Shown piece by piece: positions 15,608-22,500 of a stretch of 38,474 nucleotides of DNA (the stretch's first letter is position 1; each line of letters starts with the position of its first letter). A program made the position numbers and the translations under genes. Source of the DNA: a virus; the IMG/VR virus record IMGVR_UViG_3300030328_003043, positions 1 through 38,474 of that record; one strand, 5' to 3'. The notes beneath the pieces are model-generated. The model did not search any database and was not told the origin of the DNA. It saw only the letters and a program-made list of their open reading frames with translations.

Positions 15608-15889
15608 ATGCCAGAAGTAACCAGCTTAATAGCATACAAACAAATCATAGAAGAAGGGACAGCTAGAACACAAAAACATAAAATATTTTGGGTTGTAGAA
15701 GAACACTTCAATATACATAACAAAGGTCTTTCTTTAAGAGAGATAGCATCAATGACAAATTATGATATTAATGCAGTTAGTGGTAGAGTTAATGATTTAA
15801 AGAAAGAAGGCGTTCTTGAAACAGAAGAAAAAAGAAAATGCACTATTACTAAAAGATTAATCGCCCCAATCATACCAAAGGAGGTGTAA
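15608..15889 (+). CDS. Winged helix-turn-helix DNA-binding protein
   Basis: A 93-residue protein. Residues 41-70 read LSLREIASMTNYDINAVSGR followed by VNDLKKEGVL, the helix-turn-helix plus wing start of MarR-like and similar winged helix proteins; a basic strand pair follows. GGGAGG precedes ATG 15608. It most likely binds DNA as a regulator of phage or host transcription. It is the only clear transcription-factor fold in the early module, so it may control timing, though no operator is evident. Confidence 0.72.
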   Translation: MPEVTSLIAYKQIIEEGTARTQKHKIFWVVEEHFNIHNKGLSLREIASMTNYDINAVSGRVNDLKKEGVLETEEKRKCTITKRLIAPIIPKEV

Positions 15890-15890
15890 A

Positions 15891-16262
15891 ATGGGATTTG
15901 ATTTAAATGGAGTAGATCCAATATCAAAAAAAGGAGAATATTTCAGAGCAAATGTTTGGTGGTGGAGACCATTATGGAAATTTGTTTGTGATAATTGTGA
16001 TGATATATTGAACGAAAAAGATCAAGAAAGAGGAGAATGGAACGATTGGCATGAAATAACTAATCAAAAAGCTAATAAGATTGCTGATAGAATATATGAT
16101 TTAGATAAAAAAGGCAAAATAAAAGAACACGAAAAAGAATATAAAGAGTACTTAAACAATCTAGAAGATGGAAGTTTTGAAAAACACTATCCGTTTGAAA
16201 GAGATTTTACAATAGAATTTGCCAAATTCTGTGAAGAATCAGGCGGATTTAAAATAGGATAA
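15891..16262 (+). CDS. Conserved-looking phage protein with WWW motif
   Basis: A 123-residue acidic protein that begins MGFDLNGVDPISKKGEYFRA and has NVWWWRPLWKFV at about residues 21-32. I recall the pattern of a GFD start plus an aromatic NVWWWRPLW block from small proteins of other phages, where the function is unknown. There is a possible metal pair CDNC (residues 33-36) without a second pair. It has a very strong ribosome site (AAAGGAGGTG) two bases after the upstream stop. Confidence 0.65.
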   Translation: MGFDLNGVDPISKKGEYFRANVWWWRPLWKFVCDNCDDILNEKDQERGEWNDWHEITNQKANKIADRIYDLDKKGKIKEHEKEYKEYLNNLEDGSFEKHYPFERDFTIEFAKFCEESGGFKIG

Positions 16263-16265
16263 AAA

Positions 16266-16487
16266 ATGAAAGATAAAACAAAATTAACAAACGAAAATTT
16301 AGCTAAAGATCTTAATAATAGGCTAAATAAATATGAAGAAATAACATCTAGGCAAATATCTAAATCTAGAAAAAGAGGATATGTAACAGATAAAAAAGGG
16401 AAAAAAATAAAATTCACAGCTCCAATGCCTGTTATAATGCCAGAAAGAAAACCTATAAAAAAGAAAAAGGAGAAAAACAATGAATAA
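16266..16487 (+). CDS. Small basic hypothetical protein
   Basis: A 73-residue Lys-rich protein with a helical first half and a disordered basic tail (RKPIKKKKEKNNE). AGGATAAAAA precedes ATG 16266, and it overlaps the next start by eight bases. Not recognised; nucleic-acid binding is possible from charge. Confidence 0.55.
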   Translation: MKDKTKLTNENLAKDLNNRLNKYEEITSRQISKSRKRGYVTDKKGKKIKFTAPMPVIMPERKPIKKKKEKNNE

Positions 16488-16683
16488 TCCTAGTTGGTTT
16501 AACTATGCTTGGCATATATTTGTAGAAAATGGATTAGAATTCACAACATTATGTATTGTTGCTATACACATTTTTGTAAACACATGGACAAAGCAGAAAG
16601 ATAGAGAACTTTTAGGTCATATACATGACAAATTAAATGATATATGGGAAGAAGTTTATTGGGGGTCAAACGATGTTAAATAA
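16480..16683 (+). CDS. Small membrane protein
   Basis: A 67-residue protein with one hydrophobic segment around residues 17-34 (GLEFTTLCIVAIHIFVNTW) and a charged helical tail (KQKDRELLGHIHDKLNDIWE). AAGGAG precedes ATG 16480. It resembles the many small single-pass phage proteins of unknown role and overlaps the next gene by 11 bases. Confidence 0.6.
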   Translation: MNNPSWFNYAWHIFVENGLEFTTLCIVAIHIFVNTWTKQKDRELLGHIHDKLNDIWEEVYWGSNDVK

Positions 16684-16837
16684 AGTAACTAAAAAACAAA
16701 TAGATGATGCTTTTGATTATTTTATGGATACTGGAAGGTTAGAAGAAGTTAAATCAGATGATAGGTACTATATTGAAATATTATTGAAATCAATAGCAAA
16801 CCGACAAAATGTAAAATTAGTATTTGAGGAGGAGTAA
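16673..16837 (+). CDS. Small hypothetical protein
   Basis: A 54-residue protein read from ATG 16673. An upstream ATG at 16637 is in frame but would give a 47-base overlap, while GGGGG upstream of 16673 and the usual short overlaps favour the shorter form. It is helical and charged (KKQIDDAFDYFMDTGRLEEV). Not recognised. Confidence 0.55.
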   Translation: MLNKVTKKQIDDAFDYFMDTGRLEEVKSDDRYYIEILLKSIANRQNVKLVFEEE

Positions 16838-16840
16838 TAA

Positions 16841-17089
16841 ATGAGCAACTTAAGCTTGAAAAAGAAAGACGATATATTTATTAAATTAACAGAATGTCTA
16901 GATAAATCTAGTTCGTCTAATTATCTTGATAATGTACCAATTAAGGCAAGATCAATCAATTATGGATGGGTAATGGCATTGAAATGGGTATTGGGATATG
17001 ATGAATTACATAAACAATCAGAAGATAATGATGAATTGCCTAAACCTTTACCTGACAGTTTTAAAGAAATAGACATGAACACATTGTAA
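16841..17089 (+). CDS. Hypothetical early protein
   Basis: An 82-residue protein with AGGAGGAG before ATG 16841. A helical middle contains SINYGWVMALKWVLGYDEL, and the end is acidic and proline-containing. It closes the first run of early genes before a structured RNA and a likely promoter. Not recognised. Confidence 0.6.
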   Translation: MSNLSLKKKDDIFIKLTECLDKSSSSNYLDNVPIKARSINYGWVMALKWVLGYDELHKQSEDNDELPKPLPDSFKEIDMNTL

Positions 17090-17094
17090 AAAAT

Positions 17095-17154
17095 ATGAAA
17101 GGGCTGAAACGCTAATTAATTAGGAAATAGGTGGAAGCTACCTAGTCCTTTCAT
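17095..17154 (+). ncRNA. Predicted compact three-way-junction RNA
   Basis: ATGAAAGGGCT (17095-17105) pairs with AGTCCTTTCAT (17144-17154) over 11 positions with one G-T pair. Inside lie CTAA 17112-17115 with TTAG 17120-17123, and AGGT 17129-17132 with ACCT 17140-17143. This is a 60-base self-contained fold in the 125-base gap before the nuclease gene. There is no T run after it, so it is unlikely to be an intrinsic terminator. It may be an mRNA 3' end, a processing site, or a small RNA. Confidence 0.55.
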
Positions 17155-17161
17155 TTAAGCA

Positions 17162-17190
17162 TTGAAGATAAATTCAATTATTGCTAAATT
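17162..17190 (+). promoter_or_regulatory. Possible sigma70-type promoter before the recombination genes
   Basis: TTGAAG at 17162-17167 and TAAATT at 17185-17190 are separated by 17 bases, each matching four of six consensus positions. It sits 25 bases before the nuclease gene start and just after the three-way-junction RNA. In AT-rich DNA such matches arise by chance, so this is only a candidate. Confidence 0.35.
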
Positions 17191-17214
17191 TAGAGTATAA
17201 AAAGGAGAGACAAA

Positions 17215-17979
17215 ATGAACATAGAAAATATCTATTGTGACTATCTTAATGCCGTAAACAAAATTAAACAAACTGAAAGAAATTCTGAATCTAATGTTTT
17301 TCACGCATCTGCAGCTGGAAGTTGTTACAGAAAACAACTTTATTCTTATTACAAATTTAAAACAGAAGAATTTGATATAAATAATGCAAATGACAGAAAA
17401 TCTTTAAAAATATTAAGACTTGGAACAATTGTACATAAAGATATGGAAGAAGCTTTAATAAAATATCAAGATGAAAATGCTAATAAAAAAATTTACTCAG
17501 AAGTAAAAATTGAAATAAGTTCTTTAAATATAGTTGGAACATTTGATGCTGGCGAAATGATAGAAAAAGGAGATTTAAAACATTTTAATCTTTATGATTT
17601 AAAAACAGTAGCTGCTTATAAATGGCAAAAAATGTTTGGTCTTAAAAAGAATAGAGAACCTAATGCTGATAGTAATTATAAATTACAATTAGGTACTTAT
17701 GCTTTAGGTATTAAAGAAAAATTTAAACCAGATAAAATAAATATGTTTCTTGTTTATTACAATAAAAACACTAGCATTATGAAAGAAAGAATAGTTAGTA
17801 ATGAATGGATAAATAAAGCATTAGAATATTGGTCAGAATTAAATGAATTATTAGAAGAATTTGGAAAAAGTTTTGAAGACGAATTGGAACCAGAAATATA
17901 CGAAGGAGTTCCATTTGAAAATTGGGAATGTAATTATTGTCAATTTAGCGATATTTGTCCAAGCAATTTAAGTAAATAA
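17215..17979 (+). CDS. Cas4/RecB-like PD-(D/E)XK exonuclease with Fe-S cluster
   Basis: A 254-residue nuclease. Motifs run in family order: Cys37 in SCYRKQLY, His74 in GTIVHKDMEE, Asp111 in GTFDAG, Asp128-x-Lys130 in YDLKTV, Gln158 with Tyr162 in LQLGTYALG, and CxxCxxxxxC at 239-248. The four cysteines (37, 239, 242, 248) match the 4Fe-4S site of Cas4, AddB and related exonucleases, and all catalytic residues are present. It probably resects DNA ends to give 3' single strands for the annealing protein encoded next, as in phage recombination modules. AAAGGAG precedes ATG 17215, and the next gene follows after 11 bases. No CRISPR array is present, so a spacer-acquisition role is not suggested. 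Confidence 0.85.
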   Translation: MNIENIYCDYLNAVNKIKQTERNSESNVFHASAAGSCYRKQLYSYYKFKTEEFDINNANDRKSLKILRLGTIVHKDMEEALIKYQDENANKKIYSEVKIEISSLNIVGTFDAGEMIEKGDLKHFNLYDLKTVAAYKWQKMFGLKKNREPNADSNYKLQLGTYALGIKEKFKPDKINMFLVYYNKNTSIMKERIVSNEWINKALEYWSELNELLEEFGKSFEDELEPEIYEGVPFENWECNYCQFSDICPSNLSK

Positions 17980-17990
17980 AAGGAAAGAAA

Positions 17991-18614
17991 ATGAAAGATA
18001 AAGCAATAGCTGTTACTGACGAATTGTTAGAATCAGCTAAAATTATAAAAGAGTCTATTACTAAAGTACATGAAGATATAAGCAGAATACCAACTCCTAA
18101 AGTATATGTAAAAAAGAAAAATGGATTAGATTATATAGAAATAGGATATATGAAAAATTTAGCAGATAAATATTTTCCTGGTTGGTCTTGGAAAATAATT
18201 AATTCTGAAGCTTTAGGATCTGAAGCATATGTAGTACATGGAAGATTAAAGTGGTTTGATAATGGAGTTTGGCGATATGGAGATATGGTAGCAGCTCATA
18301 GAATACAAAAGAAAAAAGGTACTAATGAATTTGTTGATGTAGGAAATGATATTAAAGCATCTAATACAGACACAATGAAAAAAGCATTTAATATGTATAT
18401 GAATATAGGGGATGATATTTATAAGAACCAGGTTGAAGATCTAGAATTATCTGATGAAAAAATAAAAGAAATTTTAGAAATTGCTAAGCAAAATAGTAAA
18501 GAAACATATGAAAAAGTAACAACTCTTATAGATGATCAAATGATTCACAATGGAAATTATAAAGGATCTTTAGCAAAACTTAAAAGAGGTATCAAAAATG
18601 AAAAAGATAAATAA
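17991..18614 (+). CDS. Rad52-like single-strand annealing protein
   Basis: A 207-residue protein. Residues 45-130 carry YIEIGYMKNLADKYFPGWSW, then YVVHGRLKWFDNGVWR. NDIKASNTDTMKKAFNMY follows at about 119-136, matching the D-x-K-A-x-x-T-D-x-x-K-K-A pattern of the Rad52/Rad22 annealing fold. A charged helical tail follows. It should coat 3' single strands made by the neighbouring nuclease and anneal homologous strands. The nuclease-annealase-ssDNA-binding gene order supports this. AAAGGAAAG precedes ATG 17991. It overlaps the next gene by 17 bases. Confidence 0.75.
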   Translation: MKDKAIAVTDELLESAKIIKESITKVHEDISRIPTPKVYVKKKNGLDYIEIGYMKNLADKYFPGWSWKIINSEALGSEAYVVHGRLKWFDNGVWRYGDMVAAHRIQKKKGTNEFVDVGNDIKASNTDTMKKAFNMYMNIGDDIYKNQVEDLELSDEKIKEILEIAKQNSKETYEKVTTLIDDQMIHNGNYKGSLAKLKRGIKNEKDK

Positions 18615-18879
18615 TAACTATGGAGAGATTCATTCTCTTCTGCATGAAAATAAAGTTTATACAGTAGGAACAAATGATGGAAAAGAATTTAGGAGAGTAC
18701 TTTATAAAGGTACAAAGCTCTTAAATGGAAAGTCTATGATGGTATTTAAAACAGAAGACAATAGTCGTCTAACAATAAATCCTTCATTTCACACTTTCAC
18801 AATCGAAGAAGTTCCACTTCCTCAACCAGAGGATTTGGAATTAACACATAAAAAAAGGAGAGATAGATGGGAAAAGTAG
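18598..18879 (+). CDS. Hypothetical protein in recombination cluster
   Basis: A 93-residue protein, likely beta-rich in the first 65 residues (KVYTVGTNDGKEFRRVLYKG, then KSMMVFKTEDNSRLTI), with an acidic-proline then basic end. AGAGG precedes ATG 18598. It lies between annealing and ssDNA-binding genes and is coupled by overlaps, so a DNA-metabolism accessory role is possible. Not recognised. Confidence 0.55.
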   Translation: MKKINNNYGEIHSLLHENKVYTVGTNDGKEFRRVLYKGTKLLNGKSMMVFKTEDNSRLTINPSFHTFTIEEVPLPQPEDLELTHKKRRDRWEK

Positions 18880-19139
18880 CATCTAGCGACATACAAAAGC
18901 TAAAAGAAGCAGGTGTTCTTTCTAAAAAAGCAATATCTGAAATGGAAAAAACAGGTAGTGTCAGCAAAAAATCAAAATCTATAACAAGATTTTTAAAAAC
19001 TGCTGATGGAAAAATGGTAATTCCAAGACTCTATATGAGAGGAGGAAGAGGTTCTGAACCTAGCAAAAAAATGAATGAATTTTTAGCTGAATACCAAAAT
19101 CTACTTGAAAAATACACAACTGTAAAAAAAGGAAAATAA
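18867..19139 (+). CDS. Small basic protein in recombination cluster
   Basis: A 90-residue basic protein. Residues 1-30 look like a helical bundle (SDIQKLKEAGVLSKKAISEM), and the middle contains ITRFLKTADGKMVIPRLYMR plus a Gly/Arg segment. AAAGGAGAG precedes ATG 18867. DNA binding is possible from charge and place. Not recognised. Confidence 0.55.
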   Translation: MGKVASSDIQKLKEAGVLSKKAISEMEKTGSVSKKSKSITRFLKTADGKMVIPRLYMRGGRGSEPSKKMNEFLAEYQNLLEKYTTVKKGK

Positions 19140-19142
19140 CAA

Positions 19143-19778
19143 ATGGCAAAAACACTAAATGCAACATTCGATCCAAATTCTCAATGGAAACCTATTGAAG
19201 AAGGAAATTACCCAGCTCATATATTAACATTATCTACTAAAGAAGTTAATACAAAAGCAGGATCAGCTATTGTTGTTAATATGACATATAAAACTGCTGA
19301 TGAAGTTGAAAAAATGACTCAACTTGAATGGGAAATGGATGGATATGAATACAAAAAAGATGAGTTAGGTGAGCCTATTCCAGTAATGAATGGAAAAGGA
19401 AAGCAATCTACTATAAATTGCGATCATCTAAAAGATAGAACTTTCTATGATAATGGATGGTTTGTATTTACAGACACAAGTTCTAGTAGCAAGAATCGTA
19501 GATACTTTGAGCTTTTAAGCAATCTAGGTATAGAATGTGAAGAGCAAGAAGTTGATGGTAAAAAAGTTAAATCACTTATGCTATTAGAAGAAGAAGATGT
19601 CAAAGGAAAGCCTGTAATGGTTACAATTAAAAGGCGTGAATTTGTCACATCTGAAACAAAACATCTTCCAGAAGATGAACAAGTAAAAAGATCTACTTTT
19701 AAAGTTCAAGATGTAAAACCATGGCCCGAAGGTCAAGTTTTATCAGAAGATGAATTGGATGAGGAGGTTCCTTTTTAA
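19143..19778 (+). CDS. Probable single-stranded DNA-binding protein (DUF669-like)
   Basis: A 211-residue protein starting NATFDPNSQWKPIEEGNYPA, followed by beta strands and a long acidic C terminus (LSEDELDEEVPF) that ends in an aromatic residue. An acidic tail with a terminal Phe is the hallmark by which SSB-type proteins recruit partners. The N-terminal pattern (a compact beta domain with EGNYPAHI) resembles DUF669-type proteins found in phage recombination modules. It would protect the single strands made by the nuclease. The assignment rests on the tail, the beta-rich body and gene order. Confidence 0.62.
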   Translation: MAKTLNATFDPNSQWKPIEEGNYPAHILTLSTKEVNTKAGSAIVVNMTYKTADEVEKMTQLEWEMDGYEYKKDELGEPIPVMNGKGKQSTINCDHLKDRTFYDNGWFVFTDTSSSSKNRRYFELLSNLGIECEEQEVDGKKVKSLMLLEEEDVKGKPVMVTIKRREFVTSETKHLPEDEQVKRSTFKVQDVKPWPEGQVLSEDELDEEVPF

Positions 19779-19838
19779 ATTGCAAATAAAAAGATAAGGA
19801 ATTGCATTTGTTAAAAACAATATTACAAATGTAAATTT

Positions 19839-19914
19839 GAGACAAGGGCGGCTATTGATTTGAGTTTTATCTCGCATCTTCCCTTGTCTCTCCCCTTATT
19901 GGTATAGCCGCCCT
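19839..19914 (+). ncRNA. Predicted pseudoknot or two-state RNA switch
   Basis: GAGACAAGGG (19839-19848) pairs perfectly with CCCTTGTCTC (19881-19890), and GGGCGGCTAT (19846-19855) pairs perfectly with ATAGCCGCCC (19904-19913). The two helices cross in order and share GGG 19846-19848. The RNA can form an H-type pseudoknot with trimmed helices, or switch between two full ones. Upstream, CATTTGT 19805-19811 can pair with ACAAATG 19825-19831. The element fills the 156-base gap after the ssDNA-binding gene and ends eight bases before the AAAGGAG site of the next gene. Confidence 0.65.
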
Positions 19915-19934
19915 CTTTCCTAAAGGAGAAACAC

Positions 19935-20048
19935 ATGAAATATATATTTTATTTTTGGTTATTTTTACAATCAATTATTTTAATATGGTTTTTACTTATA
20001 ATAAAAAAACTTATAAAGGAAAAAAAATGCAAGAATCAACAGCATTAA
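19935..20048 (+). CDS. Tiny single-pass membrane protein
   Basis: A 37-residue frame with AAAGGAG before ATG 19935. Residues 2-23 are almost entirely hydrophobic (KYIFYFWLFLQSIILIWFLL), followed by a Lys-rich tail, as in a small membrane toxin- or holin-like peptide. It overlaps the next gene by 22 bases in another frame. It is the first gene after the predicted pseudoknot, which could regulate its translation. Function unknown. Confidence 0.55.
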   Translation: MKYIFYFWLFLQSIILIWFLLIIKKLIKEKKCKNQQH

Positions 20049-20257
20049 TAAAATTAACAAAATCTGAACTAGAATGGACTATAATTGCTTTAGTTTATTC
20101 CCAACAATCAGCTGAACATTTTGAACAATGGGATGATGCTAAAATCTATGAAAAAATAAGAAAAGATTTTGTTAAAATAAAAAATGATATAATTAAAGGA
20201 GAAGAAGAAAATGAAACCAAAAACAAAATGGAACAGAAAACTCAAAGCAATAAATAA
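20027..20257 (+). CDS. Small acidic helical protein
   Basis: A 76-residue protein read from ATG 20027, chosen because AAAGGAAA directly precedes it; a longer frame starting at 19955 lacks a site. It is helical and charged with LTKSELEWTIIALVYSQQSA in the first third and a Lys/Glu-rich end. It overlaps the next gene by 47 bases. Not recognised. Confidence 0.6.
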   Translation: MQESTALIKLTKSELEWTIIALVYSQQSAEHFEQWDDAKIYEKIRKDFVKIKNDIIKGEEENETKNKMEQKTQSNK

Positions 20258-20507
20258 ATTAACTGAAAAAGCATTAAAAGATAAACCAAAATGGAAACCT
20301 CAAAATGGTTATAAATATATAAAAAATATAGATGTTGGGGAGCTTGTAGAGCTTGAAACTGGAACAAGAGCAATAGTTCTAGATACAAATGAAGTATCTG
20401 TAACTGTTTTAGTAACATCAGTAGATCAAATGCCATCAGAAGATAGTCCTTTTTATTTAGGAAAACATAGATGGGCTTGTGAAACAGAAGTTAAATTAAT
20501 TAAATAA
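20211..20507 (+). CDS. Small basic hypothetical protein
   Basis: A 98-residue protein. The first 40 residues are strongly basic (KPKTKWNRKLKAINKLTEKA), and the rest looks like a small beta-barrel with VGELVELETGTRAIVLDTNE and VTVLVTSVDQ. A beta-barrel with a basic arm might bind nucleic acid; this is a guess from shape. AAAGGAG precedes ATG 20211. Confidence 0.58.
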   Translation: MKPKTKWNRKLKAINKLTEKALKDKPKWKPQNGYKYIKNIDVGELVELETGTRAIVLDTNEVSVTVLVTSVDQMPSEDSPFYLGKHRWACETEVKLIK

Positions 20508-20527
20508 ATAAAAATAGGAGAGACAAC

Positions 20528-20971
20528 ATGCCTAATTTAATTCATTGTCATGAGTGTGACAAACCAACAGCAAATTCAAATGGAATATGTGATAATTGTG
20601 AAGCATCTTTTATAGAAGGATCGCAAGGAGAAATTCTTTCTGGAATGAAACAACTAGAAAGCAGACTTTCACATATAGAAAAATATTATAATATATACAA
20701 ATTAGCTTTATATGAAATTGCAGAAAACAAAAATGGAAAAGCTAAAAAACTTAAAAAAATAGCTAGAAAAGCATTAGATCCATTTGATGAAACAAATTAT
20801 GGTATAATTACTGTTGATATTGAAAAAGAACAGAAAAAATCAACAAATACAACAAATAAAAATATTAAAATAAAATGGGTATCTCCTCAAGACCCTGGAG
20901 ATGAACATTATGAAGAACAAGCAGAAATATACGAATATGATAGAAAATTTTATGAAGAAGAAGAAGAATGA
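20528..20971 (+). CDS. Zinc-finger protein with acidic tail
   Basis: A 147-residue protein with an N-terminal zinc ribbon, CHEC (7-10) and CDNC (21-24), then a helical region with IARKALDPFD near the middle and a very acidic end (EEQAEIYEYDRKFYEEEEE). The ribbon suggests nucleic-acid or protein contact. ATAGGAG precedes ATG 20528, and the stop overlaps the next ATG by four bases. Not assigned to a family. Confidence 0.62.
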   Translation: MPNLIHCHECDKPTANSNGICDNCEASFIEGSQGEILSGMKQLESRLSHIEKYYNIYKLALYEIAENKNGKAKKLKKIARKALDPFDETNYGIITVDIEKEQKKSTNTTNKNIKIKWVSPQDPGDEHYEEQAEIYEYDRKFYEEEEE

Positions 20972-21168
20972 AAAGTAATATAGATTCAACAATATTTCAT
21001 TGTAAAAATTGTAAAGATTGTTGGGAAATTAAAACTATAAGAGATAGAAAAAATAAATTCCCAAATGAAATTATATACTACAAAGATTTTGTTACATATG
21101 GAAAAGAAAAAAGAATATGCCCCCCTTGTAACGGAATAAAAGGGTGGCAAATTGCACAACCTAAATAA
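20968..21168 (+). CDS. Small zinc-binding protein
   Basis: A 66-residue protein with CxxCxxC at residues 12, 15 and 18 and CPPC at 51-54, enough for one zinc ribbon. It is basic overall and starts inside the stop of the preceding zinc-finger gene (ATGA), so the two are probably made together. Not recognised beyond metal binding. Confidence 0.6.
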   Translation: MKSNIDSTIFHCKNCKDCWEIKTIRDRKNKFPNEIIYYKDFVTYGKEKRICPPCNGIKGWQIAQPK

Positions 21169-21181
21169 TAAGGAGAGAATA

Positions 21182-21307
21182 ATGGGAAAAGTCAAAGGAT
21201 TAATAACTGATCATGGATATATCGGAGCTAAACAAGTTTTAAATAAAATAAAAAATCTTTTAAAAACAAGGGAAGTTAAAAAAGATGAAAGACAAAAAAG
21301 CCTTTAA
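21182..21307 (+). CDS. Tiny basic protein
   Basis: A 41-residue frame with AAGGAGAG before ATG 21182. It begins MGKVKGLITDHGYIGAKQVL and continues as a basic helix. It overlaps the next gene by 23 bases. The strong ribosome site and the lack of another gene in 21169-21284 support it as real. Function unknown. Confidence 0.6.
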   Translation: MGKVKGLITDHGYIGAKQVLNKIKNLLKTREVKKDERQKSL

Positions 21308-21695
21308 ATGTCCATCTTGTGGATATTCTTACTTTAAAAAATATAATAAAACAAAAGAAATAAGAGAATTACAAAGTAATAGAAATAAAAAAACAGCAAA
21401 ACTTTTAAGAAAAATAGGAAAGTTAATTGTTAACAACATAGATACAGAAGATGGATCATCTTATTTCAGATTTTTATTTGGAATAAAAAATATAGAAGAC
21501 AAAACAGTAGAATGGGGAATTGAGCAATATTATCAATCACGACATTATGCAAAAGGTAAAGGTTTTTTATATTTAAGATCTATAATTCAAAATAGAAATG
21601 CAAATGCTGACAGCATAAGAAAAAATGAAAGGCGTATGTTAGGTAGTACGCCTCCAATAATAAATCATGAAAAAGGAGAGAATCATGAAAAGTAA
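21285..21695 (+). CDS. Hypothetical protein with single CxxC
   Basis: A 136-residue basic protein starting with KAFKCPSCGYSYF (Cys9 and Cys12), half of a zinc ribbon; no second pair follows, so metal binding would need a partner or dimer. The body is helical and basic, with a beta-like SSYFRFLFGIKNIEDKTVEW. It overlaps the DUF932 gene by 11 bases. Confidence 0.58.
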   Translation: MKDKKAFKCPSCGYSYFKKYNKTKEIRELQSNRNKKTAKLLRKIGKLIVNNIDTEDGSSYFRFLFGIKNIEDKTVEWGIEQYYQSRHYAKGKGFLYLRSIIQNRNANADSIRKNERRMLGSTPPIINHEKGENHEK

Positions 21696-22500
21696 AATAA
21701 CAGATGCTATGTTTCCAGTTATGGAAGTACCAGCTTACTATGAAATAACTAAGAAAAATAAAGGTAATGGTAGTAGCGTTAGGGAAGTTCAAACTAATCA
21801 CAAGTTTATAGTAAGAGAAGACACAGGAGATATTCTTAGTTGTATGTCTGATAATTATAAACTAATTACTAACAAGCAAATTATAGAGGCAGCTGCTCCT
21901 ATAGTAAAGAAGAATGGTGGAAAGCTTAAAGAAGTAAATGTATTTGGTAAAGGTGAAAAGGTTCATATGAATTGGCATTTTCCAAATCACTTAGTTAAGA
22001 TTGGTAAAGATGATGAAATGACTCCAGAAATAGTCATTGATAATAGTTATAATGGAACTGTTGGAGTAAACATTATAGCAGGTGCATTTAGAATTATATG
22101 TTCTAATGGTCTTGTTATTGGAGTAGTAGCACACAAATACAGAAACAAACATATTAAGAGCAATATATCTTTAAATGATATTGAATCTGTTATAGTACAA
22201 ACTATAGAAAATACTAAGCATCTACTAAAAGAAGAATTTCCTGTTCTTCAAGATACTAAGTTCAAAGATAGGCATATTGTAGAATTTCTTCGTATGTTCC
22301 CATTGCAAGCCAATGAGTTAGTAACTCAATCTTTAATAGCTAATAGTCCTAAATCATTTTGGGATCTATTTAATGTAGGCACAAATGTCCTTAGTCATCA
22401 CATGAATAGAACATCTCAATCAACTCATGCTATTGAAAGAAAGTTATATCCAACTGTCAAAAAATGGGCATTGAAAGAGGCTAAAATTGCCGTCGCTTGA
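21685..22500 (+). CDS. DUF932 family phage/plasmid protein
   Basis: A 271-residue protein from ATG 21685 (AAAGGAGAG upstream); an ATG 18 bases earlier lacks a site. It shows the DUF932 pattern: an opening that describes a reference state (REDTGDILSCMSDNYKLI), IIEAAAPIVKKNGG, a beta core with VGVNIIAGAFRIICSNGLVI, then a helical end. Family members are common on plasmids and phages and are thought to act in DNA metabolism or as anti-defence factors; the biochemical role is not established. Here it follows zinc-finger genes and overlaps the methylase gene by 14 bases. Confidence 0.75.
   Translation: MKSKITDAMFPVMEVPAYYEITKKNKGNGSSVREVQTNHKFIVREDTGDILSCMSDNYKLITNKQIIEAAAPIVKKNGGKLKEVNVFGKGEKVHMNWHFPNHLVKIGKDDEMTPEIVIDNSYNGTVGVNIIAGAFRIICSNGLVIGVVAHKYRNKHIKSNISLNDIESVIVQTIENTKHLLKEEFPVLQDTKFKDRHIVEFLRMFPLQANELVTQSLIANSPKSFWDLFNVGTNVLSHHMNRTSQSTHAIERKLYPTVKKWALKEAKIAVA

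Noticed and set aside
17095-17154. Intrinsic terminator
   Set aside because: There is no T run after the stem and the junction has two inner arms, unlike a terminator hairpin.
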